The notes: generated from the sequence alone by a model not told the origin. A DNA stretch of 64,000 bases from JAENVU01 sp963801105 (GCA_963801105.1 CAWDDH010000003.1:310001-374000); one strand, 5' to 3'; shown: positions 51,490 to 60,362, counted from the stretch's first letter. Made by a program: numbers and translations.

Positions 51490-53025
51490 GTGACGCACGC
51501 GCTCGGCATCGACGTGGGCACGACCAACGCCAAGGTCGCGCTCGTCGACGAGCAGGGGACGCTCGTCGCCTCCGCCGCCCGTCCGATCGCAACGGTGCGC
51601 AACGGCGAGATCGCCGAGCAGGATCCCGAACGGCTCTGGACCGCCGTGGTCGAGGCGGTCCAGGAGGTCACCACCCGGGCACCCGTGGCGGCACGGGACG
51701 TCGGGCACATCGGGATCGACAGCCAGTACTCCTCGACCGTGCCGGTCGACGCCCTCGGCGATCCGGTCGGACCGCTCGTCATGTACCTGGACATGCGCGG
51801 CACCGACCACTGCTTCGCGATCATGGAGCGGGATCCCGACTCCTTCATGACCTTCGTGGAGCACCACGGGATCCCGCCCATCGGCGGCGGGCTGTCCCTG
51901 GCGCACATGCTGCATCTCCAGCACGACCGACCCGACATCCACGCCGTGACCCACGCCTACCTCGAGGTCATGGAGTACGTCGTGGCACGGCTCACGGGCG
52001 TGATCGCCGCGAACCAGTGCACGGCGTTCGCGTCCCAGCTCGTCGACAACCGCTCGCTCGGCGCGACCGACTACGACCCCGATCTCGTCGAGGCCAGCGG
52101 GATCGACCCCACCCGGCTCCCGCCGCTGCGATCCCTCACCGAGCCCATCGGGCCGCTGCGCCCGGACGTCGCCACCGAGCTCGGACTGCCCGCGTCCGCC
52201 GTCGTGCACGCCGCGATCAACGACAGCCACGCCGGCGCGATCGCGACCGGTGCGCGCGATCCGCACCGCATCGGGCTGATGATCGGCACGACGTCGGTGC
52301 TGCTCGACACCACCGACCATCACGGCACCGACCTCGACCACGAGGTGCTCTCGATGCCGAGCCCCTTCCCGGACGTCTACCTGGTGTGGGCCGAGAACGG
52401 GCTCGCCGGCAAGGTCGTCGAGCACATGCTCGAGCGGGTCGTGCATGCGTCGGACGACCTCGGCGACCACACGACGACCGATCACTTCGCGCATCTGGAC
52501 CAACTGCTCGCGACGGTCGAGCCCGGGAGCGGCGGTGTCATCTTCATGCCCTGGCTCGCCGGGTCGCTCTCACCGTCGGCCGACGGCAACATGCGCGGCG
52601 GATTCCTCAACCTCTCGCTCGACACCGAGCGCCGCCACCTCGTACGCGCCCTCATCGAGGGGGTCGGCTACAACCTCGGCTGGCTGTTGCCCATCGTCGA
52701 GACGTTCTCGGGCCACGCCGGTCAGGAGATCATCTTCGGGGGAGGTGCCGCCCGATCGCCCCAGTGGGTGCAGGCCCTCGCCGACATCCTCGACCGGCCG
52801 GTCTCGCCCTTGTGCGACCCGAACCAGACCATCGCCCGGGCCGGCGCGTTGCTCGCGCTCGCCCGGGGTGGTGTGGTCACCGATGCGGATCTGGACCGGC
52901 TCGTGGCCACCACCTCCACCGTGGAGCCCCGGTCCGAGACCCGGGAGCGGTACGCGCCGCTCCAGGAGCAGTTCATCGCCGCGTTTGCGGCGCTACGACC
53001 GATCTACGCCGCCCTGCACAGCTGA
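51490..53025 (+). CDS. FGGY-family carbohydrate kinase (xylulokinase-like)
   Basis: A 511-aa two-domain sugar kinase: N-terminal phosphate motif HALGIDVGTTNAKVALVDEQ, mid-region IGIDSQYSSTVPVDALGDPV, ATP-binding IGLMIGTTSVLLDTT, and C-terminal EIIFGGGAARSPQWVQALAD. FGGY kinases phosphorylate pentuloses, glycerol or related polyols; xylulokinase-like is the best general label. GTG start with GGAGCGG upstream. It precedes the PLP decarboxylase by 33 bp, so they may be one unit. Confidence 0.9.
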   Translation: MTHALGIDVGTTNAKVALVDEQGTLVASAARPIATVRNGEIAEQDPERLWTAVVEAVQEVTTRAPVAARDVGHIGIDSQYSSTVPVDALGDPVGPLVMYLDMRGTDHCFAIMERDPDSFMTFVEHHGIPPIGGGLSLAHMLHLQHDRPDIHAVTHAYLEVMEYVVARLTGVIAANQCTAFASQLVDNRSLGATDYDPDLVEASGIDPTRLPPLRSLTEPIGPLRPDVATELGLPASAVVHAAINDSHAGAIATGARDPHRIGLMIGTTSVLLDTTDHHGTDLDHEVLSMPSPFPDVYLVWAENGLAGKVVEHMLERVVHASDDLGDHTTTDHFAHLDQLLATVEPGSGGVIFMPWLAGSLSPSADGNMRGGFLNLSLDTERRHLVRALIEGVGYNLGWLLPIVETFSGHAGQEIIFGGGAARSPQWVQALADILDRPVSPLCDPNQTIARAGALLALARGGVVTDADLDRLVATTSTVEPRSETRERYAPLQEQFIAAFAALRPIYAALHS

Positions 53026-53058
53026 CGGCGAGCAAACCCGCTCGCAGAAACGAGAGAC

Positions 53059-54453
53059 ATGAGCGCCTACCCCTATGCCGACCGCTTCCCCGTCCTCCGC
53101 GGACTCCCGTCCGATGGCCGGGACCGCAACGCAATCGTGACCGAGCTGGCCGCGATCGCCACCGAGGAGGACAAGACCTGGGAGACCGGGAAGTGCTCGG
53201 GAACGATGTACTGCGGCGACCACGACCACTACGCGTTCATGAACGAGGTCTACGGGATGTTCGCCCACATGAACGTCCTCCAGCGCGACATGTGCCCGAG
53301 CGCGACACGCTTCGAGGGCGAGATCATCGCCATGACCCTCGACCTCATGCACGGCGACGCCGCGCAATCCGCCGACGACGGGCCCGTCGGGATGGTCACG
53401 ACCGGTGGGACCGGCAGCATCCTGCACTCGGTGCTCGCGTACCGCGAAGCCGCGCACGCCCGCGGCATCGAACGGCCCAACATCGTCAAGCCCGAGACCG
53501 GCCACCCCGCGTTCGACAAGGCCTGCCACCTGGTCGGAGTCGAGCTCCGGCGCGCGCCCGTGGACCCGGTGACGGCGCAGGCGGATCTCGGCGCGGTGGC
53601 GAACCTCGTCGACGACTCGACCGCGGCCATGATCGGGTCCGCCTGCAACTACGGCTACGGCACCATCGACCCGATCGCCGAGATGGGCGCGCTCGCGCTC
53701 GACCGCGGCATCGGACTCCACGTCGACGGCTGCCTGGGCGGCTTCATCCTCCCCTGGGGCGAGCAGCTCGGCTACGACATCCCGCCGTTCGACTTCCGCG
53801 TCCCCGGCGTCACCAGCATCTCGGCCGACACCCACAAGTACGCCTACGGCTTCAAGGGCACCTCGGTGCTCGTGTTCCGCGACAAGGCGCTGCGCAACGG
53901 CCAGTACTTCTACCTGACCGACTGGACGGGCGGGAAGTACTGCTCGCCCGGCATCGAGGGCTCCCGCTCGGGTGGCCTGCTCGCGGCCACGTGGGCGGGC
54001 ATGGTCTCGCTCGGGCGGGCCGGCTACCTCGGGTACGCGAAGCAGATCTTCGAGACCGCGTTCGCCATGCAGGACGCGGTGAAGGCGCACTCGGAGCTGC
54101 GCATCATCGGGTCACCCACGTTCTGCTTCAGCTTCACGTCGGACGACTTCGACATCTACCACGTGAACGACTTCATGCGGACGAGAGGCTGGCGGTTCAA
54201 CGGTCAGCAGTACCCGAACTCGATCCACATGGCCGTCACACGTCCCCAGACCCAGCCCGGCGTCGCCGATGCGTTCGCCACCGACCTCGACGACGCGGTC
54301 GTCTACGCGCGCGAGCACACCGGCGAGGCCCCCAAGAGCGGCGCGATCTACGGCGGCATCCCGGGCGGCCCGACCGCCGAGGCGGCGAGCTTCATCGAGG
54401 CCGTGATGGCCGAGATGATGGACGAGCAGCAGGCCCTCCCGCCGGTCGCCTGA
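53059..54453 (+). CDS. PLP-dependent decarboxylase/lyase (sphingosine-1-phosphate lyase-like), second copy
   Basis: A 464-aa fold-type I PLP enzyme: EDKTWETGKCSGTMYCGDHD, VTTGGTGSILHSVLAYREAA (phosphate binding), HVDGCLGGFILPWGEQLGYD and VTSISADTHKYAYGFKGTSV (Schiff-base Lys). It keeps the order and length of S1P lyase-like enzymes and is longer at the N-terminus than its paralogue at 34680. A weak purine-rich stretch precedes the ATG. Following a sugar kinase, it could cleave a phosphorylated amino-alcohol or sugar, which is speculative. Confidence 0.9.
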   Translation: MSAYPYADRFPVLRGLPSDGRDRNAIVTELAAIATEEDKTWETGKCSGTMYCGDHDHYAFMNEVYGMFAHMNVLQRDMCPSATRFEGEIIAMTLDLMHGDAAQSADDGPVGMVTTGGTGSILHSVLAYREAAHARGIERPNIVKPETGHPAFDKACHLVGVELRRAPVDPVTAQADLGAVANLVDDSTAAMIGSACNYGYGTIDPIAEMGALALDRGIGLHVDGCLGGFILPWGEQLGYDIPPFDFRVPGVTSISADTHKYAYGFKGTSVLVFRDKALRNGQYFYLTDWTGGKYCSPGIEGSRSGGLLAATWAGMVSLGRAGYLGYAKQIFETAFAMQDAVKAHSELRIIGSPTFCFSFTSDDFDIYHVNDFMRTRGWRFNGQQYPNSIHMAVTRPQTQPGVADAFATDLDDAVVYAREHTGEAPKSGAIYGGIPGGPTAEAASFIEAVMAEMMDEQQALPPVA

Positions 54454-54465
54454 CGGCGCGTCCCC

Positions 54466-55095
54466 TCAGGAGCCCGGTGGCAGCACCGCGTCACTGACGA
54501 TTGCGAGATTCTGCTCGGAGTCGCTGCCGAGTGAACCACCGCCGAGGTGAAGCATCGAGCGGTGCAATAGCCACAGCTCCGGAAGGATCTCGGTCAAGAG
54601 GCGGCCCCCTGCGTAGATCCGCACGACGGAGCTCTCCGACACCACGATCGCGATCGCGCCGGTACTCGCCGAGATGGACGCTGCCGCGAGGTGCCGCGTC
54701 CCGAGTCCGAGCGGCTGCTCGCGCTGGGACAACGTCGACTCGAAGTAGCGGCATGCGGACAACACCACCCCGTCGTTGGCGACCACGAACCCGCCGTCGA
54801 GCTGGGCGAGCTCTTTGATCGTCTCGCGCACACCGGGGTCGTCGATTCGCGGGCCGCCATCGACATGGCCGGCGAGCGGGTCGAGGATCAGGCAGCGACT
54901 GTGCCGGAACACCGCATCCTGGTCGCCGACGGTAAACAGGGTTCCGACCCGATGACCCTCGCGACCCTCGCGCGCGATCTCGATCGCCAATTCCGCGACT
55001 GCCTGGAGCACATCGACCGTCGTTCCTGCGTCACGCAGCTCGATGTCATCGAGCACGGCGGTGAGCGACGTCGGCGTCGTCTCCACGGTCACCAC
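54466..55095 (-). CDS. DisA_N (diadenylate cyclase-like) protein with altered motifs
   Basis: A 209-aa protein whose second half matches the DisA_N/DAC fold: AQLDGGFVVANDGVVLSACR, LGLGTRHLAAASISASTGAI, VVSESSVVRIYAGGRLLTEI. Diadenylate cyclases use a DGA motif and a GTRHR motif; here these read D100-G-G and G-T-R-H-L136, so activity may be changed or lost. No transmembrane or DisA linker domain is present. GTG at 55095 overlaps the upstream recombinase gene by 7 nt, implying coupled translation. It converges with the PLP gene. Confidence 0.78.
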   Translation of the reverse strand: MVTVETTPTSLTAVLDDIELRDAGTTVDVLQAVAELAIEIAREGREGHRVGTLFTVGDQDAVFRHSRCLILDPLAGHVDGGPRIDDPGVRETIKELAQLDGGFVVANDGVVLSACRYFESTLSQREQPLGLGTRHLAAASISASTGAIAIVVSESSVVRIYAGGRLLTEILPELWLLHRSMLHLGGGSLGSDSEQNLAIVSDAVLPPGS

Positions 55096-55922
55096 CGCGT
55101 GGGCCCGACGTCCGCGTCGAGGTATCGCCTGGTGGTTCGGACGTCGACATGGCCGGCCTGGCGCTGGATGTCCTCGATCGAGTCGCCGCTCGCGTGCGCG
55201 GCGACGATGTACCGGCGCCGCAGCGTGTTGCCCGAGACGGGGCCAGTGACCCCCGCGACGCGTGCGACCTCCTTGATCACATAGTCGATTCCGAAACGAG
55301 AGAGCCGGTCCGAGCGCCGGGCCCGCCCCTGGCTCAGCAGCAGCGGGCCGCTCCGTCGGCGCGCGAGGTAGGCATGGACGACGGTCGCGGTGTCCGGATG
55401 GAGCGGGATCTCTCGCTTCCCGACCGTGAGCGCCATGGCCGGTGGGCGGCCGGATACGTCGTTCGCGTCTGCCGCCGCGACCTCACCGACCTTCAGCCCG
55501 TCGAGCATCAGCAGCCGGACGAGGACCGCGCTCCGTCGGGCGATGCCATCGGCAGCTTCGAGGAGCGCCGCGGCCTCTTCGTCGTCGAGGACCTCGGTCG
55601 CGCTCTTGGATCCGACCGCCGGCCGAGCGATGTCGGAGAACGCGGCCTCGCCGCTCGCGGTGGCGTAGACGCCGAAGGATGCCACTGCCGAGAGCCGTCT
55701 CGCGGTCGTCGCCGCGCTGACGCCCGTTCGTTCGACCGCGTTCCGGTACCGGCGCAGCGACCCGACATCCGCGGTGAGCGGATCGATCTGCTGGTCCCGG
55801 CACCAGGCGAGGAACCGGTCGAGATCCGCGGTGTACGCGGCACGCGTGTTCTCGGACCGCTGGGTGGCGAGCCATTCCGCCCGGAGAACCTCGATGGTGG
55901 ACCGTCGGGTGCCACGCGCCAT
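55089..55922 (-). CDS. Tyrosine recombinase-like protein with substituted catalytic residues
   Basis: A 277-aa XerC/D-type protein: N-terminal core-binding SAM-like domain (EWLATQRSENTRAAYTADLD) and C-terminal catalytic domain. The nucleophile Tyr267 (TTRRYLDAD), His258 (QAGHVDVRTT) and Arg235 (NTLRRRY) are present, but the first catalytic Arg is Lys144 (LDGLKVGEV) and the usual His before Arg235 is Asn232. It may be a weak or non-cutting recombinase acting as a DNA-binding protein. It is not adjacent to a tRNA. It shares overlapping translation with the DisA_N gene. Confidence 0.82.
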   Translation of the reverse strand: MARGTRRSTIEVLRAEWLATQRSENTRAAYTADLDRFLAWCRDQQIDPLTADVGSLRRYRNAVERTGVSAATTARRLSAVASFGVYATASGEAAFSDIARPAVGSKSATEVLDDEEAAALLEAADGIARRSAVLVRLLMLDGLKVGEVAAADANDVSGRPPAMALTVGKREIPLHPDTATVVHAYLARRRSGPLLLSQGRARRSDRLSRFGIDYVIKEVARVAGVTGPVSGNTLRRRYIVAAHASGDSIEDIQRQAGHVDVRTTRRYLDADVGPTRW

Positions 55923-55953
55923 CCGCGGATCCTGCCAGAGCACCTCTTGACAG

Positions 55954-55980
55954 TCAACATAATCACGGACATTATGTTGA
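55954..55980. promoter_or_regulatory. Perfect palindrome between recombinase and hsp20 genes
   Basis: TCAACATAAT-N7-ATTATGTTGA, 10-bp arms with a 7-bp spacer, in an AT-rich patch of otherwise GC-rich DNA. A TTGACA (55948-55953) just upstream could be the -35 of hsp20, with TATGTT (55974-55979) as a widely spaced -10. The N7 spacing resembles the layout of HspR/HAIR operators, but the arm sequence differs (HAIR is CTTGAGT). The regulator is not identified. Confidence 0.6.
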
Positions 55981-56021
55981 TTGAACGGCGCCAATTCGGT
56001 GCCCCGAACGGAAGGATGCCC

Positions 56022-56453
56022 ATGAGCATGCTGATGCGATTCGACCCTCTCCGTGAGTTCGACCGCGTGTTCGACCAGGCCTGGAGTCAGACCCGCGCCG
56101 CGAGCGTCCCGATGGACGCCTACCGCCACGGCGACAGCTTCGTGCTGAATCTCGACCTGCCGGGTGTCGACCCCGACTCCATCGACGTCACGGTCGAGCG
56201 CAATGCGCTGACCATCACGGCCGAGCGGCACTGGCAGCCCGTGGAGGGCGATCAGGTGGTCGCCACCGAGCGGCGTCACGGCACCTTCAGCCGGCAGGTC
56301 TATCTCGGAGAGGGACTCGACTCCGAGGGGATCCACGCCACGTACGACCACGGCGTCTTGACCGTGACCCTGCCCGTGGCCGAGCGGTCCAAGCCTCGCC
56401 GGATCGAGATCTCGGCGAGCCGTCAGCCGGAGGCGATCACGACCGGCGCCTGA
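56022..56453 (+). CDS. Hsp20/alpha-crystallin small heat-shock protein
   Basis: A 143-aa chaperone: VPMDAYRHGDSFVLNLDLPG starts the alpha-crystallin domain, DVTVERNALTITAERHW and RHGTFSRQVYLGEGLD follow, and HGVLTVTLPVAER holds the conserved GVLTVT-type motif. It binds unfolding proteins as large oligomers. The ATG at 56022 is chosen because GGAAGG lies 6 nt before it; ATGs at 56016 and 56028 are in frame. The palindrome at 55954 probably controls heat or stress induction. Confidence 0.93.
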   Translation: MSMLMRFDPLREFDRVFDQAWSQTRAASVPMDAYRHGDSFVLNLDLPGVDPDSIDVTVERNALTITAERHWQPVEGDQVVATERRHGTFSRQVYLGEGLDSEGIHATYDHGVLTVTLPVAERSKPRRIEISASRQPEAITTGA

Positions 56454-56514
56454 CGTGCAGCGTACCGTTCCGACTCCGTCGCCATCCGGCGGCGGTCGGG
56501 ACGGCACGCTCGCG

Positions 56515-57732
56515 TCAGGCCGGGCGGATGGCGTCCGCCGGTGCGAGGCGGGCCGCGCGCCCTGCAGGCGAGATGCCCGCGATCGCCCCGACCACGATCG
56601 CCGCGCCCAGTCCGGCGAACCACGACCAGATCGGCATCGAGAAGGTGATGTGCTGCACCGCGGCGTAGACCGCGGTGATCACGACACCGAGGCCGACGCC
56701 GAGCACCCCGCCCAACGTCGACAGCAACACCGCCTCCACGAGGAACTGCACCCGCACATGGCCCTTCGTGGCCCCGAGCGCGCGGCGCACGCCGATCTCG
56801 GTCCGCCGTTCGAGCACCGAGATGACCATCACGTTGGCGATGCCGATCCCGCCGACGAGCAGCGCCACCCCACCCAGTCCGAGCAACAACGCGGTGAGCG
56901 TGCTGTCGACCTCGTTCTTCGCCTTGATGACGTCGGACGGACGGGAGACCTGCACCTCGCCCGGGCTCTGCGGGTTCGCGGTCGCCGGCAGTACTGCACG
57001 CACCGGGTCCACCTGGGCCGGGTCGGTCACCACGAACACGCTCGACGGCGCGACCGTCGCGTCGAAGAGCCGCTCCGCGATCGGCAGGCCGATGAACGCC
57101 GCGGTGTCGAGGTTCGGGTACAGCGGCGCGGGCTCGAGGATGCCGACGACGGAGAACCATGTGCCGCCCACGTACACCATCGGGTCGGCATCCAGGTTCA
57201 AGAGCCCGAGGGTCGACGCGGCGTCGGATCCGAGCACGATCGTCGGCTGCGAGACGTCGGCTGCGCTGAGGAACCGCCCGTCCCGGACTCGAGCGCCGAT
57301 GGTACGGGCGAGGTCGCGGTCGGTGGCCTGCACGCTGATGCCACCGGTCTCGGACTCGGAGACGTACGGTGACCGGCGGACGGTCGCGCTCACGGTCGTG
57401 ATCCCGCTCGCCGTCTGCACCGGACCGACGCGCCGGATCATGACGACGGAGTCCTCGCCGAGGGCGGCCGTGCTTCCGGGCGTGAAGGAGGTACCGGCCT
57501 GCACCTCCAGGCGGTTCGTGCCGAGCCGGTCCAGGCGCCGCGACAGGTCGGCCTGGCTGGACGACGAGATGCCCAGCACGGCGACCAGAGCGGCGATGCC
57601 GATGGCGATGCCGGTCGCGGTGAGTGCAGTGCGGAGCTTGCGCGACCGCAGCCCGACGGTCCCCACGCTCACCGCGTCGCGCGGGAGGAGGCGGCTGCGC
57701 AGCTCCGGCGCCGCGACCTTGGTCGCCGTCAT
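56515..57732 (-). CDS. MacB-type ABC transporter permease
   Basis: A 405-aa permease of the MacB/FtsX type: N-terminal helix (ALTATGIAIGIAALVAVLGI), a large extracytoplasmic MacB_PCD domain (about residues 60-270), then three helices (LTALLLGLGGVALLVGGIGI, EAVLLSTLGGVLGVGLGVVI, WFAGLGAAIVVGAIAGISPA) with the cytoplasmic RRTEIGVRRALGATKG motif. It overlaps the ATPase gene stop (ATGA at 57729). It is the final gene of the lipoprotein-adaptor-ATPase-permease operon and works by mechanotransmission on an extracytoplasmic substrate. Confidence 0.93.
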   Translation of the reverse strand: MTATKVAAPELRSRLLPRDAVSVGTVGLRSRKLRTALTATGIAIGIAALVAVLGISSSSQADLSRRLDRLGTNRLEVQAGTSFTPGSTAALGEDSVVMIRRVGPVQTASGITTVSATVRRSPYVSESETGGISVQATDRDLARTIGARVRDGRFLSAADVSQPTIVLGSDAASTLGLLNLDADPMVYVGGTWFSVVGILEPAPLYPNLDTAAFIGLPIAERLFDATVAPSSVFVVTDPAQVDPVRAVLPATANPQSPGEVQVSRPSDVIKAKNEVDSTLTALLLGLGGVALLVGGIGIANVMVISVLERRTEIGVRRALGATKGHVRVQFLVEAVLLSTLGGVLGVGLGVVITAVYAAVQHITFSMPIWSWFAGLGAAIVVGAIAGISPAGRAARLAPADAIRPA

Positions 57733-58412
57733 TCGTCGACCCGCGTCTCGTCCACGATGCGCCCGTCGCGCAACGTGACCCGGCGCGGGATCGTCAGGGC
57801 GAGGGCGGGGTCGTGGGTGATCATCAGGATCGTCGTGCCGTCCTGGTGCAGCGCGCGCAACACGTCCATGATCGCGTTCCCCGTCGCGCTGTCGAGGTTG
57901 CCGGTGGGCTCGTCGGCGAGGACCATCGCCGGTTCGGCGACGAGGGCCCGCGCGATCGCGACCCGCTGGCGCTCACCGCCCGAGAGCTTGCCGGGCGAGT
58001 GCTCGGCGCGGTGCGCCAGCCCGACGCGATCGAGCATCTCGAGCGCCCGCTCCCGCCGGCGGCGGTGCGCCACGCCGGAGTAGAGGAGCCCGAGCGCCAC
58101 GTTCTCCTGGGCATCGAGCCCGTCGATGAGGTTGAACGTCTGGAACACGAAGCCGATGCGCTGCCCGCGCAGCGCGCTCAGCTGCGCGTCGTCGAGCCCG
58201 GCGACGTCCTCACCCGCGATCCGCACCGTTCCCGACGTCGGGCGATCGAGCGCTCCCACGAGGTTCAGCAGGGTCGACTTTCCCGAGCCCGACGGGCCCA
58301 CCACCGCGACGAACTCCCCCGACTGCACCGAGAGGTCCACGCCGCGGAGCGCGTCGACCGGCGGGGTGCTCGGGTAGGTCTTCCCGACGTCGGTGAGCTC
58401 GAGAACGCTCAC
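57729..58412 (-). CDS. MacB-type ABC transporter ATPase
   Basis: A 227-aa LolD/MacB-like ATPase: Walker A GPSGSGKST, Q-loop VFQTFNLID, signature LSGGERQR, Walker B AMVLADEPTGNLDS and H-loop MITHDPALAL. GTG at 58412 (SVLELTDVGKTY) is chosen because upstream residues look non-coding. It overlaps the permease start. Together with the adaptor upstream it should form a tripartite-like exporter, although an actinobacterium lacks a TolC partner. Confidence 0.95.
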   Translation of the reverse strand: MSVLELTDVGKTYPSTPPVDALRGVDLSVQSGEFVAVVGPSGSGKSTLLNLVGALDRPTSGTVRIAGEDVAGLDDAQLSALRGQRIGFVFQTFNLIDGLDAQENVALGLLYSGVAHRRRRERALEMLDRVGLAHRAEHSPGKLSGGERQRVAIARALVAEPAMVLADEPTGNLDSATGNAIMDVLRALHQDGTTILMITHDPALALTIPRRVTLRDGRIVDETRVDE

Positions 58413-58497
58413 GATGCCCACTCTCGGCCCCGCGGGCAGAGCCGTTCGGGCCCCGCCCGCCCCGCGCGGCATCGCGGCACCAACGTCCGGGCCTCGC

Positions 58498-59658
58498 TCA
58501 CGGCGTGACGACGCGATCGCCGTCGCGGACGTTGCCCTTCACCTCGACGAAGCCACCCGCGTAGGTCCCGGGCGTGACCGAGACGAGCTGGTGGACACCC
58601 CCGCGGACGCGCTCGACCGCGTAGCCGCCCTCGGCCAGCGCCAGCAGGCTCTTGACCGGGACCGACAGCACGCTCTCCGCCCGGGCCGAGACCAGGTGGA
58701 CGATCGTCGTGCCACCGTCGAACTTCGAGAGATCGGCGTCGGGCACGACGATCGTCACCGGCACGGTGGTGGTCGTCTGGGACTGGTTCCCCTGCGCCGC
58801 CGACGACGAGCTGCTCGTCGGCGATCCGATCGCGAAGACGACGCCCTTGACGGACGAGCCGTCGGGCAGGTCGATCGAGAGCGAGTCGCCGGCCTTCACC
58901 TCGTTGATCTTCGACGCGTCGAGGTCCACCGAGACGAGTGGTGTCGTGCCGGTGACATCGAGGATCGTGCCGGTGGCGCTCGCGCCGAGCGACGCGACCT
59001 GGCTGGCGACCCGCACCGGTCCGGACAGGAACACGATGTCGGACGGACCGAGCGAGCCCGTCTGGTCGAGACCGTTGGCCGCCTGCCACGCCTCGATGGC
59101 CGAGGTCGTCGCGCTGCTGAACGTCTCGTCGACGGTCATCGATCCCCGAAAGCCGAGTTGCGTCAGCGACTGCTCCAGCTGGAGGACATCCGGACCGTCG
59201 GTGACGCCGGCGGTCAGCGTGCGCCACATCGGTCGCGTGCCCACCATCACGAACACGCTGGGGGTCCCGTCGATCTCGACGAGCGACTGGCCGGGCGCGA
59301 CGACCGTGCCCACTGCCGGCAGCGCCGTGATGATCCCGCTCCCCGAGCTCGAGCTGCTCGTCGCCGCCGTCGACGCGCCGGTGCTGTCGGTCTTCGCCGC
59401 GCCGGCGGAGCTCGACGAGTTCGACGATGACGAGCTGGACGCGCTGATCTGCACCGCGACCGGTGTGCCGAAGCCGACGGTCCCGTCGACGTCGTCGGTC
59501 GTCTCGAGTGTCCGGACCCGCACCGGTTGCAGGGTGACCGACCGGCGAGGCCTCGACGTTGTGGACGACGCGTCGCCGGAGCGCACGACGAGTGCGACCA
59601 CGAGCCCGGCGACGACGATCGCCCCCGCGCCGACGGCCAGGACGCGCGGCCTCGACAT
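58498..59658 (-). CDS. HlyD/efflux-adaptor-like protein with peptidoglycan-binding domain
   Basis: A 386-aa protein with an N-terminal membrane anchor (VLAVGAGAIVVAGLVVALVV). The adaptor barrel (VRTLETTDDVDGTVGFGTPV, VGTVVAPGQSLVEIDGTPSV) is interrupted by a Ser-rich linker, and a PG_binding_1-type domain (LQLEQSLTQLGFRGSMTVDE, TTSAIEAWQAANGLDQTGSL) is followed by the second half of the barrel (GTILDVTGTTPLVSVDLDAS). It could tether the MacB exporter to the cell wall. The ATG at 59658 overlaps the lipoprotein gene stop. Confidence 0.88.
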   Translation of the reverse strand: MSRPRVLAVGAGAIVVAGLVVALVVRSGDASSTTSRPRRSVTLQPVRVRTLETTDDVDGTVGFGTPVAVQISASSSSSSNSSSSAGAAKTDSTGASTAATSSSSSGSGIITALPAVGTVVAPGQSLVEIDGTPSVFVMVGTRPMWRTLTAGVTDGPDVLQLEQSLTQLGFRGSMTVDETFSSATTSAIEAWQAANGLDQTGSLGPSDIVFLSGPVRVASQVASLGASATGTILDVTGTTPLVSVDLDASKINEVKAGDSLSIDLPDGSSVKGVVFAIGSPTSSSSSAAQGNQSQTTTTVPVTIVVPDADLSKFDGGTTIVHLVSARAESVLSVPVKSLLALAEGGYAVERVRGGVHQLVSVTPGTYAGGFVEVKGNVRDGDRVVTP

Positions 59659-60362
59659 CAGTTCGTGCTCGCGGCGGTCGAGCTGCTGTTTCCCGAGCCG
59701 CCGTTGCCGGACCCACCGTTGCGGGGACCGTCGGGAGGACCGAAGCCTCCGCCGCCCGGACGACCACGACCGAAGGTTCCGCCGACCTGGCTCTGGCACG
59801 CGTCACGGGCCGCCGTGACCGTCGGGTCGTTGCGGTCGAACGCTCCGCCCCCGGGTGCGTCCCGGTTGAACTGCGGCCGGCCGTTGGCGTCGAAGGTCGG
59901 GTCGGGGAAGTCCACGCCCTTCGACCGCATGCACTTCGCGAAGGCCAGCAGGTTCTTCCTGGTCTGCGCCTGCTGCTCGGGCGTGAGCTGGAACTGGCCC
60001 GCGAAGTCGGGGCGCTTGGACTCGCATGCAGTGCGCGCCTTGTCGAACGCGGGACTGTCCCGGACGTCCGCGAAGTTCCCGCGGCGTCCCCCACCGTCGA
60101 ACTGCGGACGCCCGTTCGCGTCGAACTGCGGATCGGGGAAGTCCACGCCGTTGTCACGCATGCACTGCGCGTACGCCAGGAGCTGCTTGCGGAACGAGGC
60201 GGTGCTGGTGGACTTCTGGGACGACGACGCCTTGCCGTTGCTCCCCGACAGGCTGGCGACGCCTCCGGAGCCGCTTGAACCGCCGCCACAGGCTGTCACC
60301 GCGAGGGCGAGCAGGCCGCCCACCACGGCCAGCCGGGTTCGGGCACCAGGAACTCGGGACAT
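59658..60362 (-). CDS. Lipoprotein with duplicated CMRxxGVDFPDP motif
   Basis: A 234-aa protein with a lipobox (LAVTACG) and a low-complexity Gly/Ser linker, followed by two copies of one module: LLAYAQCMRDNGVDFPDPQF and LLAFAKCMRSKGVDFPDPTF, each ending DANGRPQF and followed by a conserved Cys (KARTACESKRPDF, ARDACQSQVG). The tail is Gly-rich. GGAGG precedes the ATG. First gene of the MacB-type operon; it may bind the exporter's substrate. The internal duplication is clear; the family function is unknown. Confidence 0.85.
   Translation of the reverse strand: MSRVPGARTRLAVVGGLLALAVTACGGGSSGSGGVASLSGSNGKASSSQKSTSTASFRKQLLAYAQCMRDNGVDFPDPQFDANGRPQFDGGGRRGNFADVRDSPAFDKARTACESKRPDFAGQFQLTPEQQAQTRKNLLAFAKCMRSKGVDFPDPTFDANGRPQFNRDAPGGGAFDRNDPTVTAARDACQSQVGGTFGRGRPGGGGFGPPDGPRNGGSGNGGSGNSSSTAASTN

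Noticed and set aside
54466..55922. The recombinase-like gene as the integrase of the tRNA-fMet islands
   Set aside because: It is about 35 kb away, has substituted catalytic residues, and no CAGTAGAA repeats or tRNA core lie near it; no evidence ties it to the islands.
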